A DNA stretch of 64,000 nt, taken from the NCBI GenBank assembly GCA_027924585.1, contig BSBM01002060.1, forward strand, positions 1 to 64,000, given 5' to 3'. The notes beneath the pieces were generated by a model. The model saw nothing but the letters and a program-made list of their open reading frames with translations, was not told the origin of the DNA and did not search any database. This document shows, one piece after another, positions 32,984-43,462 of this stretch; positions within the stretch are counted from its first letter, which is position 1; each line of letters starts with the position of its first letter. A program made the position numbers and the translations under genes. The stretch is from Larix kaempferi. Taxonomy: Eukaryota; Streptophyta; Pinopsida; Pinales; Pinaceae.

Positions 32984-33131
32984 TAAGTGAACAAATATCT
33001 TCACAAAACTAATCTCAAATAATGAAACATAAAAAAAAACTGCCAAAACTTAGTTAAAATAAAAAAGTGTTGAATGGAATATGAAACCTATATCCATAAA
33101 ATCCAATGAGTAGTAAACCAGGCAAATCACT
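32984..33131. other. Pre-insertion spacer between two retrotransposons
   Basis: Starts with TAAGT (right TSD of the Gypsy element) and ends with TCACT (33127-33131, left TSD of Copia copy A). No gene. This 148-bp piece plus 41637-42014 and sequence left of 11491 is the older locus in which both elements landed. Confidence 0.85.
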
Positions 33132-33715
33132 TTTTGATGTATATGTAACTTTGGAATGTATTTCATATATATATTTATTGTACTCCTATAGAGATGTATT
33201 ATTCCTATATACGGAAGTGTCATCATTTGTATTGACTAGTGTCGCAAGTGTGTTAACTTGCCGATGGGCTATTAGACCACCTTGTAAGGGGTCGGCCCGG
33301 ATTAATGTAACATGAGGTTATTGTGCTAAGCTAGACAAGTCGACCCAATAAGATTATTGGGCAGTTAGGACAAGTATAAATAGAGATCTCCCAATCTCTA
33401 TTTGGATCACTTCAGAACTCACACTTCCATCACTCGGAAAGTGGCACACATGTGAGGAGGAGGATCAGCTGCTAGGAGGAGTCTATCTATGTGTACTTTG
33501 GTTGTACTTTGGTTGTATTATTGCTCTATCTATCTCTGAGGAAGTTGTGGGGTTTTTCTTCCCCACAGAAACTATGTGTGTCTATTGTCTCTCATGCTTT
33601 TGCTTCTTGTGATGATTGACATGCTTGCTATGATTGATATGCATTGATATACTGTACATGTTATTCTATCAGTAAAGATCCTAGAGTATATTGAATTAAT
33701 TCTCAAAATATAACA
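33132..33715 (+). repeat. 5' LTR of Copia copy A
   Basis: 584 bp, TTTTGATGTATATG (ancestral TGTTGATG, as in the 3' copy) to ...AAATATAACA. TATAAATA at 33375-33382 is the probable promoter. The 3' LTR has about 12 extra bases (TTTTTCACCTTAGGG area) relative to 33560. Confidence 0.93.
33375..33382 (+). promoter_or_regulatory. LTR TATA box, copy A
   Basis: TATAAATAGAGATCTCC context, also present in the 3' LTR at 41285-41292 and in the reverse strand of the copy B LTRs. Confidence 0.6.
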
Positions 33716-33727
33716 TGGTATCAGAGC
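33716..33727 (+). promoter_or_regulatory. Primer-binding site, initiator Met tRNA
   Basis: TGGTATCAGAGC immediately after the LTR, identical to the sites of copies B and C. Confidence 0.92.
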
Positions 33728-34289
33728 TAACCTGAGAAAAAGACATTGTGCAGTTGCGGAAGCTAGGGCTTCTTGTTTTTGGGTTTCTCTCCATAGATTT
33801 TCGAAAAGTAAAATGATAGATTGACTCTCATCAGTAAGGTGAATCTATCTGTCCAATTAGAATTCAATTCTGAATTGTTTCATTTTTGGCCCTAAAAATT
33901 AGGGCTTCCACAAAAATAGGAATTTCTGAAATCTGAAGACATAGCTGGAAGCTCCTTGGAAAAATCAAAGCTCAGAGATTTTGATCGAGATTTTTGGCTG
34001 AGTAAATCTCTGAAAAACTCAAACCCTAATTCAGGGTTCTCCTTAGTGAATCTGGAAAGACTAAAAGGCATTTATGAAGGGTGAAACTTTGCAGATCTCA
34101 ATTTCTGAATATACCAGGCTGATCAGTTCATCAAGGTGCATCTTTCTATCCTTTCAGAAAGTTGAACCTCAAAGTTTGAAATTTTAGGGTTTCTCTGACA
34201 AACCCTAATCTGGCACGAGATCCAGTTTTCAGCAAATCAAGTGGTAAGAGCTAAAATCTCTTCTATTTCCATTTGAAGTACTCTTTAAG
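33728..34289 (+). other. Copia leader with conserved hairpin and splice-donor-like site
   Basis: About 560 bp of untranslated leader. A perfect 9-bp hairpin with loop CTCTGAC lies at 34184-34208, 82 nt before the gag ATG. AAGTGGTAAGAG (donor-like GTAAGA at 34244) lies between hairpin and ATG. Both are kept in copy B; see the separate findings. Confidence 0.7.
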
Positions 34290-35351
34290 ATGTCTCACCA
34301 CACCAAGCTTGAGGATAAGCTTGAAGGGGCTGATAACTTCCATGCATGGAAGTATAGGAGTGGGTTAATCCTAAAAGAAAATGAGTTGGACACTTATATA
34401 AGTGAAGAGGTCCCTGTCCCAAAGGGAGAAGAGGCTAAGGCTCTTCACAAGAGGAACTTGGTCAAGGAAAAGAGGATCATTGTTGAATCTATCAAAGATC
34501 ATCTCATACCCCATGTGTCATCCCTAAAGACACCAAAGGAGATGTTTGATTCCTTGACCAAACTATTTGAATGGAAGAACATAAATCGGAAGATGACCCT
34601 GAGGAATCAATTGAAGAATATCAAGATCCAGAATGCAGAAACCATGCAGTCATATTTCTCAAGGGTCTCCCAGATAAAAGAACAACTTGAAGCTGTGGGT
34701 GAAGATATAGAGAATGGAGAAGTGGTGATGACCACTCTTAATGGCCTTCCTAGGTCATGGGATTCCTTCATCCAAGGAATTTGTGCTAGGAAGAAACTCA
34801 TCACCTTCAGTAGGCTGTGGGAAGAATGCTCACAGGAAGAATCTCGAATTGTAGCTCGAGAAGAGAATATGGGAAATGAAGACCAAGCTCTCACTGCTCA
34901 CTCCAAAAGACATGGTGATAAGAAAGCTCACCACCATGACAAGAAATAAAGACATCACCATCAGAATCAAAGAGGTAGTCCCAGACCTCAAAGGAACATG
35001 TCCTATGTCCATTGCTATATATGTGATGAGAAGGGACACTATTCGAGAGATTGTGCCAAGAACAAGAAAGAGGGTTCTCACAAGAAGAAGAACTTCAAAA
35101 GAAGACATCATGCTCATGCTGCAGAAGATGATGAACCTCCCAGGAAGAGGGCTAGAGAAGATAGTGAAGATTCTTCTAGTGATGAAGAATTTGTTTTGAT
35201 TTCTACTCTCACTGGAACCATTACTCATGGAAGTAATGATTGGATTATAGATAGTGGGGCTTCTAAACATATGATAGGATTCAAAGAATATTTTGTGAAT
35301 CTATCTGAACATGATTCACCCCACAAGGTGAAACTTGGGGATGACTACTAG
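34290..35351 (+). pseudogene. Copia gag and aspartic protease, broken
   Basis: The Gag starts at ATG 34290 (MSHHTKLEDKLEGADNF), a start conserved in copy B. It contains the UBN2-type capsid (HAWKYRSGLIL ... PKEMFDSLTKLFE ... MTTLNGLPRSWDSF). A TAA at 34947, probably from CAA, splits it. The zinc knuckle CYICDEKGHYSRDC follows near 35018, then a Lys/Arg- and acid-rich linker. The protease active site is WIIDSGASKHMIG near 35244, with Asp-Ser-Gly-Ala intact. The frame ends at TAG 35349, after which it is disturbed until 35407. Confidence 0.9.
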
Positions 35352-35406
35352 TATCCAATAAAAAGGGAGTGGTGAATCCTCCTATAAACTAGAATCTGGA
35401 AAGTCT

Positions 35407-35738
35407 ATGAAGATGAAATATGTACTTTATGTTCCAGGTCTAAAGAAGAATCTACTCTCCATATCTGCATTGGATGCAAAAGGCATGAGGGTTGCATTTA
35501 TAGATGGCCAAGTCCCAATGTGGCCAAAGGGTAAGACTATAGATGATGCAGTTGTGATTGGAGAGCAAGAGGGAGGATTGTACAAACTAAAGGGCCAACT
35601 AGAACAAGCCATGGTCCATGACTCAGTAGAGCTAAGTGAACTTTGGCACAGAAGGCTTGCACACATGCATTACAGAGCACTACCAATTGCAAGCAAAGCA
35701 ATGGAAGGTCTTCCTGAAATCTAGACAAAGTGTGAAGG
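35407..35738 (+). pseudogene. Copia protease tail and GAG-pre-integrase, first part
   Basis: Contains MKYVLYVPGLKKNLLSISAL, the conserved block after Copia protease, and ELWHRRLAHMHYRALP, the HH part of the HHCC integrase zinc domain. A TAG at 35722 precedes the point where a solo LTR enters (35739). The zinc-domain cysteines continue after the insertion. Confidence 0.9.
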
Positions 35739-37323
35739 TGTAACACTCCCTTCCAGCATTCCCGTGCAAGGAAGGAAACGTTAATCAACACACAGGCTTT
35801 TAGATAGACTTAGCCTAAATAATTCTTGCCCATAAATTCCTAACAATTTAAAAACGTCCATACGCAGATTCATCTCAATATCAACACAGCGGAAACTAAA
35901 CATTACATGTGCATACAATTTCTTCATGCGTTCAGCTTACACATATCAACCATACATGTAGCAGTCATTAATTTCATTAATGCATGGACAATTTATCATA
36001 CTGCATAAAACATGATGCGTTTCATTTCAGTAACCGGAATGCATTGCAAAACACAGACTGTATATAAATTAAATCACAAGAATACTCATCTTGAATTGTA
36101 ACGGTCCAAACGACTGGCTATGGAAGGGCAACGTTCCTCCCAACCGTAGACCTCTGTCCAGCTTGTGTTCTTTCAGCTGAGAGGTCACCCCCGAGCTGGG
36201 CTGTGTATCCACTAAGGAGGACTAGCTGGGTTCACTCACAGCCATGGTTCTGGTCAAGCATCCAAGAAGATAGAGGAGGGTAATGCTAAGCCAGTGAGCT
36301 CAACCACAGAGCTACAGGCATCTCAAGTGAGCTCAACAGTTAGGCACCCACATTACCTACCACATCCAACACAAGGAAGATCCCCTTCTCTGTTACACAG
36401 TCCCTCAGGAAAATCTTCCCTCCAGTGCTCTTCAGGATGGGCATAGAAAGGTCCAGCTGCTGATCCTTGAGATCCTAGCCTTCACTGAGTTTATCAAGCA
36501 CACCCAACCTCTGCATAGTCAATCCTCACTTGATTTCTCACCATTCTGCTCACCAAATACTCAAATCCGTCACTCGTTTTCTGAGCTGCAAAAACTGGGT
36601 TTTTCCATTGATTTCGGGGTAGCTAATGCTCCCAAATTCGCCCCAAGGTTCATGCTATTGGATCCCCCATTGGATTTCCCTGTCCCATGCCAAATCTGGA
36701 CGTTTTTGGTCTTTCAAAAACTGGGTTCTCTCAAGGTCGCGATTTCTGGTTTTTCCTCACTGCTGGCACTCGTTTTTGGATGGGAATGATGCTAGATAGT
36801 TTCACAAAGGACTGGGGTGAGAATGAAGCAACCTCCCATGAGGTTGAGTGACTTCTTACCCAAGCAATCAGAGCCCATGCCCACCCATACGAATTTCAAG
36901 GCTGCCCATGCTCCATTGAAGCCATGGGCTGAAATCTCAACCACCTTCTTACAGCAGGCATTAATGTCACCTAGGGAAGTCAATGGGTTCTCATAATGAC
37001 AAATGGAAGCCTAGGGTTTAATCCCATAGCCCCCTCACCACTCCCTAGTGGATACACGTGGCCCCTTCTCGTTCGTTGCCTCCATAGCCAGTTTTTGGTA
37101 TTTTATTTCCATATTAAACATTTACATCAATTTACAATATCCCATGGCTTAATAGCACGTGGGTAACAAAATATCAAGCGTGTCTAATTTAAATAAAATC
37201 CGAGCATAAACTAGCGGGGCCTTGGCCTTGAGCTCCACGCTAGGGAAACATACATCGCGTATTTACAATATTTACATTAGAGCCAATATTTCCTAAGGGT
37301 CAAAATTGGGGTATTACAGAAGG
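35734..37323. mobile_element. Solo LTR inserted in copy A integrase
   Basis: A 1580-bp unit (35739-37318) runs from TGTAACACTCCC to GGGGTATTACA, flanked by 5-bp duplications GAAGG (35734-35738 and 37319-37323). Removing it with one GAAGG rejoins the Copia reading frame. The TGTAACAC...GTATTACA ends are typical of chromovirus LTRs. No internal region or second LTR is present, so it is a solo LTR left by recombination. Frames inside (for example at 36792 on the minus strand) are not protein-like. Orientation cannot be set. Confidence 0.88.
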
Positions 37324-37948
37324 CATTTGCAAAGGTTGTGCAAAAGGAAAGAACACAAAGAATACATTTCCAAGCAGTGAAAGCAAGGCAAAAGGAATCT
37401 TGGAAATCATCCACTCCGATGTATGCGGTCTGATGTCATCCAGTTCTCTAAGTGGGTATGTGTACTATGTTTCTAATTTCATTGATGATTTCTCCAGGAA
37501 GTCTTTGGTTTACTTCTTGAAGAACAAAGATGAAGTGTTTGATAAATTCAAGGAATTCAAAGCCTTGATAGAGAATCAAACTGACATGAAGATTAAGATC
37601 TTTAGATCTAACAATGGTGGAGAATTTACTTCAAGAGACTTCAAGAAACTATGCAGTGATGCATGGATTAAGAGGGAGTTGACTACTCCTTACAATCCAT
37701 AACAGAATGGGGTTGCAGAAAGAAAGAATAGAACAATCATGGAAGCAGCAAGGGCAATGCTTCATGACCAAGATTTACCTATGCACTTATGGGCAAAAGC
37801 AACCAGGACAACTGTGTATGTACAGAACAGAACACCTCATAAGATACTTGAAAACAAAACACCAAAAGAAGTGTTCACTTGTAAGAAACCAGAAGTTAGC
37901 CATCTCAGAATATTTGGTTGTCCAATATACACTCACATCCCAAAATAA
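37324..37948 (+). pseudogene. Copia integrase, second part
   Basis: Resumes with GICKGCAKGKN, the CC of the HHCC zinc domain, then the core: IIHSDVCGLM (Asp), NFIDDFSRKSLVYF, FRSNNGGEFTS (the usual SDNGGEF has Asp replaced by Asn here) and NGVAERKNRTIMEAARAML (Glu). Stop TAA at 37700 (Gln CAA likely) and TAA at 37946. The second core Asp is lost, so the protein would be inactive even without the stops. Confidence 0.9.
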
Positions 37949-39926
37949 AAGAGGTCAAAGATGGATCCTTCGGGAAAGAAGGGCATATTCGTGGGTTACA
38001 GTGAAAGCTCGAAGGCTTATAGAATCTACTTTCCACGATTCAAGAAGATTGACATCAGCAGAGATGTAACATTTGATGAAGGTTCAGCTTACATCAAATC
38101 AAGAAAGACACTTGTTGAAGACAATGAAGAACCCAGAATATCCAGAACACAAGACACCACTATGAATGAAGCAATTCTTGAAGAAGACCGCGAAATGGAA
38201 GATCCACAAGAACCTATAGATCCACCTTGTGAGAAGAACTCTCACAAGAGGAAGCCAACATGGGCTAGAGAGCTCATCCCAGATGCAGAAAGATATGGCA
38301 TTCCAGAAGAGGAACACAAAGAAAGGAAGAGGAGAAGATCACATACCAGTTATGTTGCTTTCCTCTATGACATTATGGATACAGAACCTTCTAGTTATGA
38401 TGAAGCAGCAGAAAAGAAAGAATGGAAGGATTCCATGGTCGAAGAGTATCAGTCAATCATGAAGAATGATGTTTGGGATGTGGTCCCAAGACTAGATGGG
38501 AATTCTGTGGTGACTTCCAAATGGATCTATAAGATCAAGCATGTTTCAGATGGCAGCATAGAGAAATACAAAGCTAGGTTTGTAGCTCGTGGCTTCTCCC
38601 AGAAAGAAGGAATTGATTGAAGAGACTTTTGCTCCTGTGGCCAGGTACACTTCTATTAGATCAGTACTTGCTCTGGCTATAGTGATGAAATGGAAGGTAC
38701 ACTAGATGGATGTCAAGACTACTTTCTTGAACGGTGTAGTTGAAGAGGAAGTGTATGTGGAGCAGCCACTCAGGTTTGAGACACATGATAGAGGAACTCA
38801 TGTTTGCAAACTAAAGAAAGCCCTGTATGGTTTGAAACAGGCACCCAGGACCTGGTATGGAAGGATAGATGGATTCCTATCTAGTTTGGTCTTTACCAAG
38901 AGTAAAGTGGATTCCAACCTTTACTACAAGGTTGAGGAAGGAAATCCTGTGATTCTACTATTGTATGTGGTTGACCTGTTTGCAATAGGTGAGGATAGAT
39001 TGATTTCCGATACGAAGAGGAAGCTTGATGCTGAGTTCGAGATGAAGGACTTGGGTATGATGCACTACTTTCTTGGTATGGAGGTGCGGCAGAGTGCAGA
39101 TGGAATTTTCCTTGGACAAGGGAAGTATGCAGTAGAGATCCTGAAGAGGGTCGAGATGATGGACTGTAAGGCCATGGCCACACCTATGGCATTGAACCTG
39201 AAGCTTCTGTGTGATGCTTCATCTAAGCCGGTTGATGCTACAATGTATTGTCAGATGATTGGGTCCTTGATGTACCTGACAAATACGAGACCGGACATTT
39301 GCTTTGTAGTGAACACCTTGAGCCAGTATCTGACAGATCCGAGACATGTTCACCTGATAGCTGCAAAGCATGTTCTGAGGTACCTGAAGGGTACAGTTTA
39401 TTATGGGCTCAAGTATGATGTGAATTAGAAGTTTAACCTGGAGGGTTATGTTGATTCGGACTGAGCAGGCAATTCCATTGATCAGAAGAGCACTTCGGGG
39501 TGCTGCTTTAGTATGGGATCCGGTATGATCTCTTGGTTTAGTAGGAAGCAATCTTATGTGGCACTGAGTCTAGCCAAAGTAGAGTATGTCGCAACTTGTT
39601 CAGATAGTTGTGAGGCAGTATGGATTAGGAAACTACTGTCTGATTTGTTTGATCTCCCATTGAGTGCTACTTGTATATGTTGTGACAACCAGAGTTGTGT
39701 GAAGTTGTCAGAGAACCCAGTGTTCCATGACAATTCAAAGCACATTGAGATCAAGTTCCACTATATCAGGGATATGGTGCAGAGAGGAGCAGTGAAGCTC
39801 CTATATGTTGCGATAGACGAGTAGATAGTCGATGTGTTGACCAAGCCGCTAGCCAAAGTGAAGTTTGAATACTTTAGAGGGAGACTTGATGTACTTCAGA
39901 TCGAGATGCCTTCCAAGGCAAAGTGA
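37949..39926 (+). pseudogene. Copia reverse transcriptase and RNase H, broken
   Basis: A linker region follows integrase (KGIFVGYSESSKAYRIYFP), with an acidic stretch (EEDREMEDPQEPIDPP). RT then starts with MVEEYQSIMKNDVWDVVPR and SKWIYKIKHVSDGSIEKYKA. A 2-bp deletion near 38618 shifts the frame after QKEGID (copy B reads QKEGIDYEETF). RT resumes with MDVKTTFLNGVVEEEVYVEQ and KKALYGLKQAPRTWY. The active site reads LLYVVDLFAIG near 38967 instead of YVDD, so a catalytic Asp is lost. RNase H follows from about 39428 (a stop at 39426), with SYVALSLAKVEYVATC and CCDNQSCVKLSENPVFHD, and ends at TGA 39924-39926. Confidence 0.92.
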
Positions 39927-39939
39927 TGAAGTCTAGAGA

Positions 39940-40385
39940 CACAGATGCACATGGGGCATTCTTGCATAGTGGTAGGAAAGTCCTCCTATGTTGATAGATG
40001 TAACAGTCGATCCATTCTTACATGGTGGTAGGAAATTCCTCCCATGGTAGGATGTAAGGGCTAGACCCATTCTTACATGGTCATAGGAAAGTCCTCGCAT
40101 GGTAGGATGTAAGGGCTGGAGCCATTCTCACATGGTGGTAGGAAAGTACTCCCATGGTGAAGATGTAAGGGATGGGGCTAGTCTGGCATGGTGGTAGGAA
40201 AGTCCTCCCATGTCCATTGACATAAGTGTCGGGGCCATTCCGGCATGGTGGTAAGAAATTCCTTCCATGGCCGTTGATGTAAGTGTTGTGTCTCACATGC
40301 TGGTAGGAATGTCCTCGCATGTTGGTAGACTGGGTCTCGTATGGTGGTAGGAAAGTCCTCCCACACTGGAGACTATGTGATGTGC
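39940..40385. repeat. 55-bp tandem repeat in Copia 3' region (copy A)
   Basis: About seven diverged units of CATGGTGGTAGGAAAGTCCT plus CCCATGG and a variable remainder; spacing is exactly 55 bp at 40021-40076. Lies between the RNase H stop and the polypurine tract, the same place as the arrays at 1-2360. Confidence 0.88.
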
Positions 40386-40439
40386 GTCTGGGTTGTGCTC
40401 CGTGGACTATGTGGTGATCTGAAGATGATGATTTGACAA

Positions 40440-40620
40440 TTTGGTACACAGGTTTTGTAGAGGCATATAATCAGTCCTGAGATGCTCTTCCAGGTTTAGC
40501 AGAGGTAGTGTAATCAGTCCTAAGAGATCTTGCAGGTTTTGTAGAGGCAGTGTAATTAGTCCTGAGGTGTACCTACTTGATGGCTTGCTCGCAGAGATGA
40601 TGATGATCACGATGATAATG
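40440..40620. repeat. About 56-bp repeats plus GAT-rich run (copy A)
   Basis: Three units with GGTTTTGTAGAGGCA and GTGTAATCAGTCCTGAG, then a GATGATGATGATCACGATGAT run at 40595-40618. The same words occur, in reverse, in the 118-bp array of copy B at 43720-44165, so both arrays descend from a common family sequence. Confidence 0.75.
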
Positions 40621-41037
40621 TGATGATATACATCAGGTGGATGTATGGTGAGTATCAGGTTGATACTCTCTGGTTGTGGACAGGTTGTGTAGTGGTGTGT
40701 AAAAGATCCTGGGAGATTCAATAGGTTGAGTTGTGTGCTCGTAAAAGGCCTGGGATGCTCTTGCGAGGTTTTGTCGACGCACGTAATGATTCTTGAGGTT
40801 TCCACATTATGACCAGTGATGATGAAGACCTCCATGGAGGCTAGGCCTACATCCAGCATGAAAAAGGGCTAGCTCTGTAGAACTTCCTATGATGAGTAGA
40901 TTCTGATATTGAGTGAGATAGTAGTAACAGTGACGATGATGATGATTCGAGGACAATGCATCGATGACGATGATCCAGAGAAGAAGACTTGTGCTAGCAG
41001 ATCTGTGTCGAGAAATACCTTCCTAGTTAAGAGGGAG
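40621..41037 (+). other. Copia 3' untranslated region and polypurine tract (copy A)
   Basis: No gene. Single-copy with GATGATGAT-rich patches (40935-40975). Ends in AGTTAAGAGGGAG (41025-41037), the polypurine tract, also found in copy B. Confidence 0.75.
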
Positions 41038-41636
41038 TGTTGATGTATATGTAACTTTGGAATGTATTTCATATATATATATATTTATTGTACTCCTATA
41101 GAGATGTATTATTCCTCTATATGGAAGTGTCGTCATTTGTATTGACAAGTGTCGCAAGTGTGTTAACTTGTCGATGGGTTATTAGACCACCTTGTAAGGG
41201 GTCGGCCCAGATTAATGTAACATGAGGTTATTGTGCTAAGCTAGACAAGTCAACCCCATAATATTATTGGGCAGTCAGGACAAGTATAAATAGAGATCTC
41301 CTTATCTCTATTTGGATCACTTCAGAACTCACACTTCCATCACTCAAAAAGTGGTGCACATGTGAGGAGGAGGATCAGCTACTAGGAGGAGTCTATCTCT
41401 ATGTACTTTGGTTGTACTTTGGTTGTATCATTTCTCTATCTATATCTGAGGAAGTTGTGGGGTTTTTCACCTTAGGGTTTTCCCCACGGAAACTATGTGT
41501 GTCTATTGTCTCTCATGCTTTTACTTCTTGTGATGATTGACATGCTTGCTATGATTGATATGCATTGATATACTTTACATGTTATTCTCTCAGTAAAGAT
41601 CCTAGAGTATATTGAATTAATGCTCAAAATCTAACA
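41038..41636 (+). repeat. 3' LTR of Copia copy A
   Basis: 599 bp, TGTTGATGTATATG to ...AAATCTAACA, followed by TSD TCACT (41637-41641). Confidence 0.93.
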
Positions 41637-41641
41637 TCACT

Positions 41642-42019
41642 GGTACTTCCTCAAATCCGAAATCCAAAGAATCATGTCGATCTAAATGTCAAACTATCAT
41701 CAAAGTGACAAGCAATATAACACATCCATCCAATATCTATCCAACCAATATCCATCTAGTTTCAATTCATTCATCTAGCCAATATCCATTTGAAATACCC
41801 CTTATTTCCAACCCTTGTATGTGGCTAAGTATTGTAAACAATGGAACTCTGTATTTGACATTACTATGTGTTTGGTATTTTTATTGAACTATGTTAAATA
41901 TCTTCTTTTGTTGTTGGGACTAAGTGATGAATGAGGGGTCTTGATCTCTTTTAAGAAAGAAATAAAACAAAGAAAAATAATTAAGAAGGCTAAACAAAGA
42001 AATAAATTAAGCAGAATCT
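41642..42019. other. Spacer between Copia copy A and chromodomain Gypsy
   Basis: AT-rich, no gene. Repeated CCAATATC/CATCTA words at 41720-41795. Ends with AATCT (42015-42019), the left TSD of the next element. Confidence 0.6.
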
Positions 42020-42359
42020 TATTATGCAACAAATTTCCCAAAAAAGGATGACAGAGCATAAATAGATCAGAAATAGTAATACATGACTTTAATGAATAAA
42101 ATAGATGATTAGAAAGCCTCTTCGAGGGGGAAACCTCCTTATACAATGTACCAAGTACACAAGACAATATTCTCAAATGAAAAGGTATCCTTCCTATATA
42201 TAGAAGATTAAGAGGTACAATTACAACTCGTTGACCCAAGCAGACATAACTAATATAACCATACTAATGAAAATTACCATTAATGGACCAAAGCCGACAT
42301 AAAAACTAATGTAAGGCACCACAATATACGGGAAATGTGCCCTCAGTTAGGGATTAACA
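42020..42359 (-). repeat. 3' LTR of chromovirus
   Basis: Minus strand TGTTAATCCCTAACTGAGGG to ...GTTGCATAATA (ancestral CAACA, as in the other LTR). Preceded in element orientation by the purine-rich AAAGGGGAGGGGCA (42360-42373). Diverged from the 5' LTR by many substitutions. Confidence 0.85.
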
Positions 42360-42373
42360 TGCCCCTCCCCTTT

Positions 42374-42867
42374 AGACACATGTTTTCCTCAACGCTTGAT
42401 TAGTTGTGGATGCTTATGTATGAAGGACTCATCTTCCCATGTTGAATCTTCCACTAGCAGGCTCTTCCACTTGATGAGGTACCCAGTAACAGCCTAATTT
42501 CATAGTTGTTTGGTCCTTGTTTCAGTTTTGTTCAGGTTCCAATATGAATTTTCCTTCTTCATCAATCTTAGGAAAGATTGTTTGGATTGGGATCTTGTCT
42601 CCTATTACCTTCTTTAAGCAAGAAACATGGAAAAATGGATGCACTCTTGAAGATGAAGGGAGCTCCAATTTGTAATCCATACTACCAATGTTCTGCAACA
42701 CTTTATAAGGACCATAATAATTAGGTGCTAATTTATTTTCTTGAGGGACATCTGTTTGTAGGTTGTAGCCTCAGAAATACCCAATCCACTTCTTCGAAAC
42801 TCCTTTCACTGCGATGTTGATCAGCTTTTTGTTTCATCTTATTTTGTGACATGGCTAGGTTGTCCTT
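42374..42867 (-). pseudogene. Chromovirus integrase C-terminus: GPY module and chromodomain
   Basis: On the minus strand: LAPNYYGPYKVLQNIG (GPY module), then LELPSSSRVHPFFHVSCLKK, then a chromodomain with YLIKWKSL and STWEDESFI (near 42400-42480), including the aromatic and acidic residues typical for histone-tail binding. Chromodomains guide chromovirus integration towards heterochromatin marks. Frame breaks occur near 42500 and 42770. The integrase core lies at 49763 onward, separated by Copia copy B. Confidence 0.85.
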
Positions 42868-43449
42868 TGTTAATTTTTTGATAATTTCATTCAATATTAT
42901 CTAGGATCACTAAGAAAATAACATGTACAGCATATAAATCATAAACACAAGAGACAATAGACACAAAGTTTCCTCGGGGAAAACCAAGAAGGTGAAAAAC
43001 CCTGCAACTTCCTCAGAGATAGAATAAGCCACAAACAAAGATCAAAATGATCAAACCCAAAGAGATGTCTCTACGAGATACTCCTCCTCCTCCACTTGTG
43101 TGCCACTGTCTCTCTTAGCTATGCGAGCTTGAGAAGTGAGTGAATGAATAGAATGAGAGACACAACCTCTCTATTTATACACTGACTTAACCTTCCAATA
43201 AACTAACAGGGATGAATTGCTAATGAAGTCTAATAACCCAACCACATGACCTTACTAGGGCCGACCCCACACTGGTGGTCTAATAACCCATCAATACAAA
43301 TGATGACACTTACAATGTAACTTGCGACACTTGCAAATACAAATGATGACACTTCCAATCATAGGAATAATACATCTCTATTGGATATACAATAAAATAC
43401 AAATGTAATATACAAGTGAATATCTTTCGAAGTTAAAAATACATCAACA
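42868..43449 (-). repeat. 3' LTR of Copia copy B
   Basis: 582 bp. Minus strand TGTTGATGTATTTTTAAC to ...AAAAAATTAACA. The polypurine tract AGTTAAGAGGGAG lies at 43450-43462 on the minus strand. Confidence 0.92.
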
Positions 43450-43462
43450 CTCCCTCTTAACT

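Larger units (their letters stand above)
33132..41636 (+). mobile_element. Full-length Ty1/Copia element ('copy A')
   Basis: 8505 bp flanked by TCACT (33127-33131 and 41637-41641). Order: 5' LTR, initiator-Met primer site, leader with hairpin, gag, protease, integrase (interrupted by a solo LTR), RT, RNase H, tandem repeats, polypurine tract, 3' LTR. The order PR-IN-RT-RH is Copia type. LTRs differ by only about 4-5% by eye plus small indels, so it is younger than copy B and the Gypsy element. It is inactive: stops, a frameshift and a damaged RT active site. Confidence 0.93.

Noticed and set aside
36792-36983. Short minus-strand ORF in the solo LTR
   Set aside because: 63 codons without recognisable domain, within an LTR.
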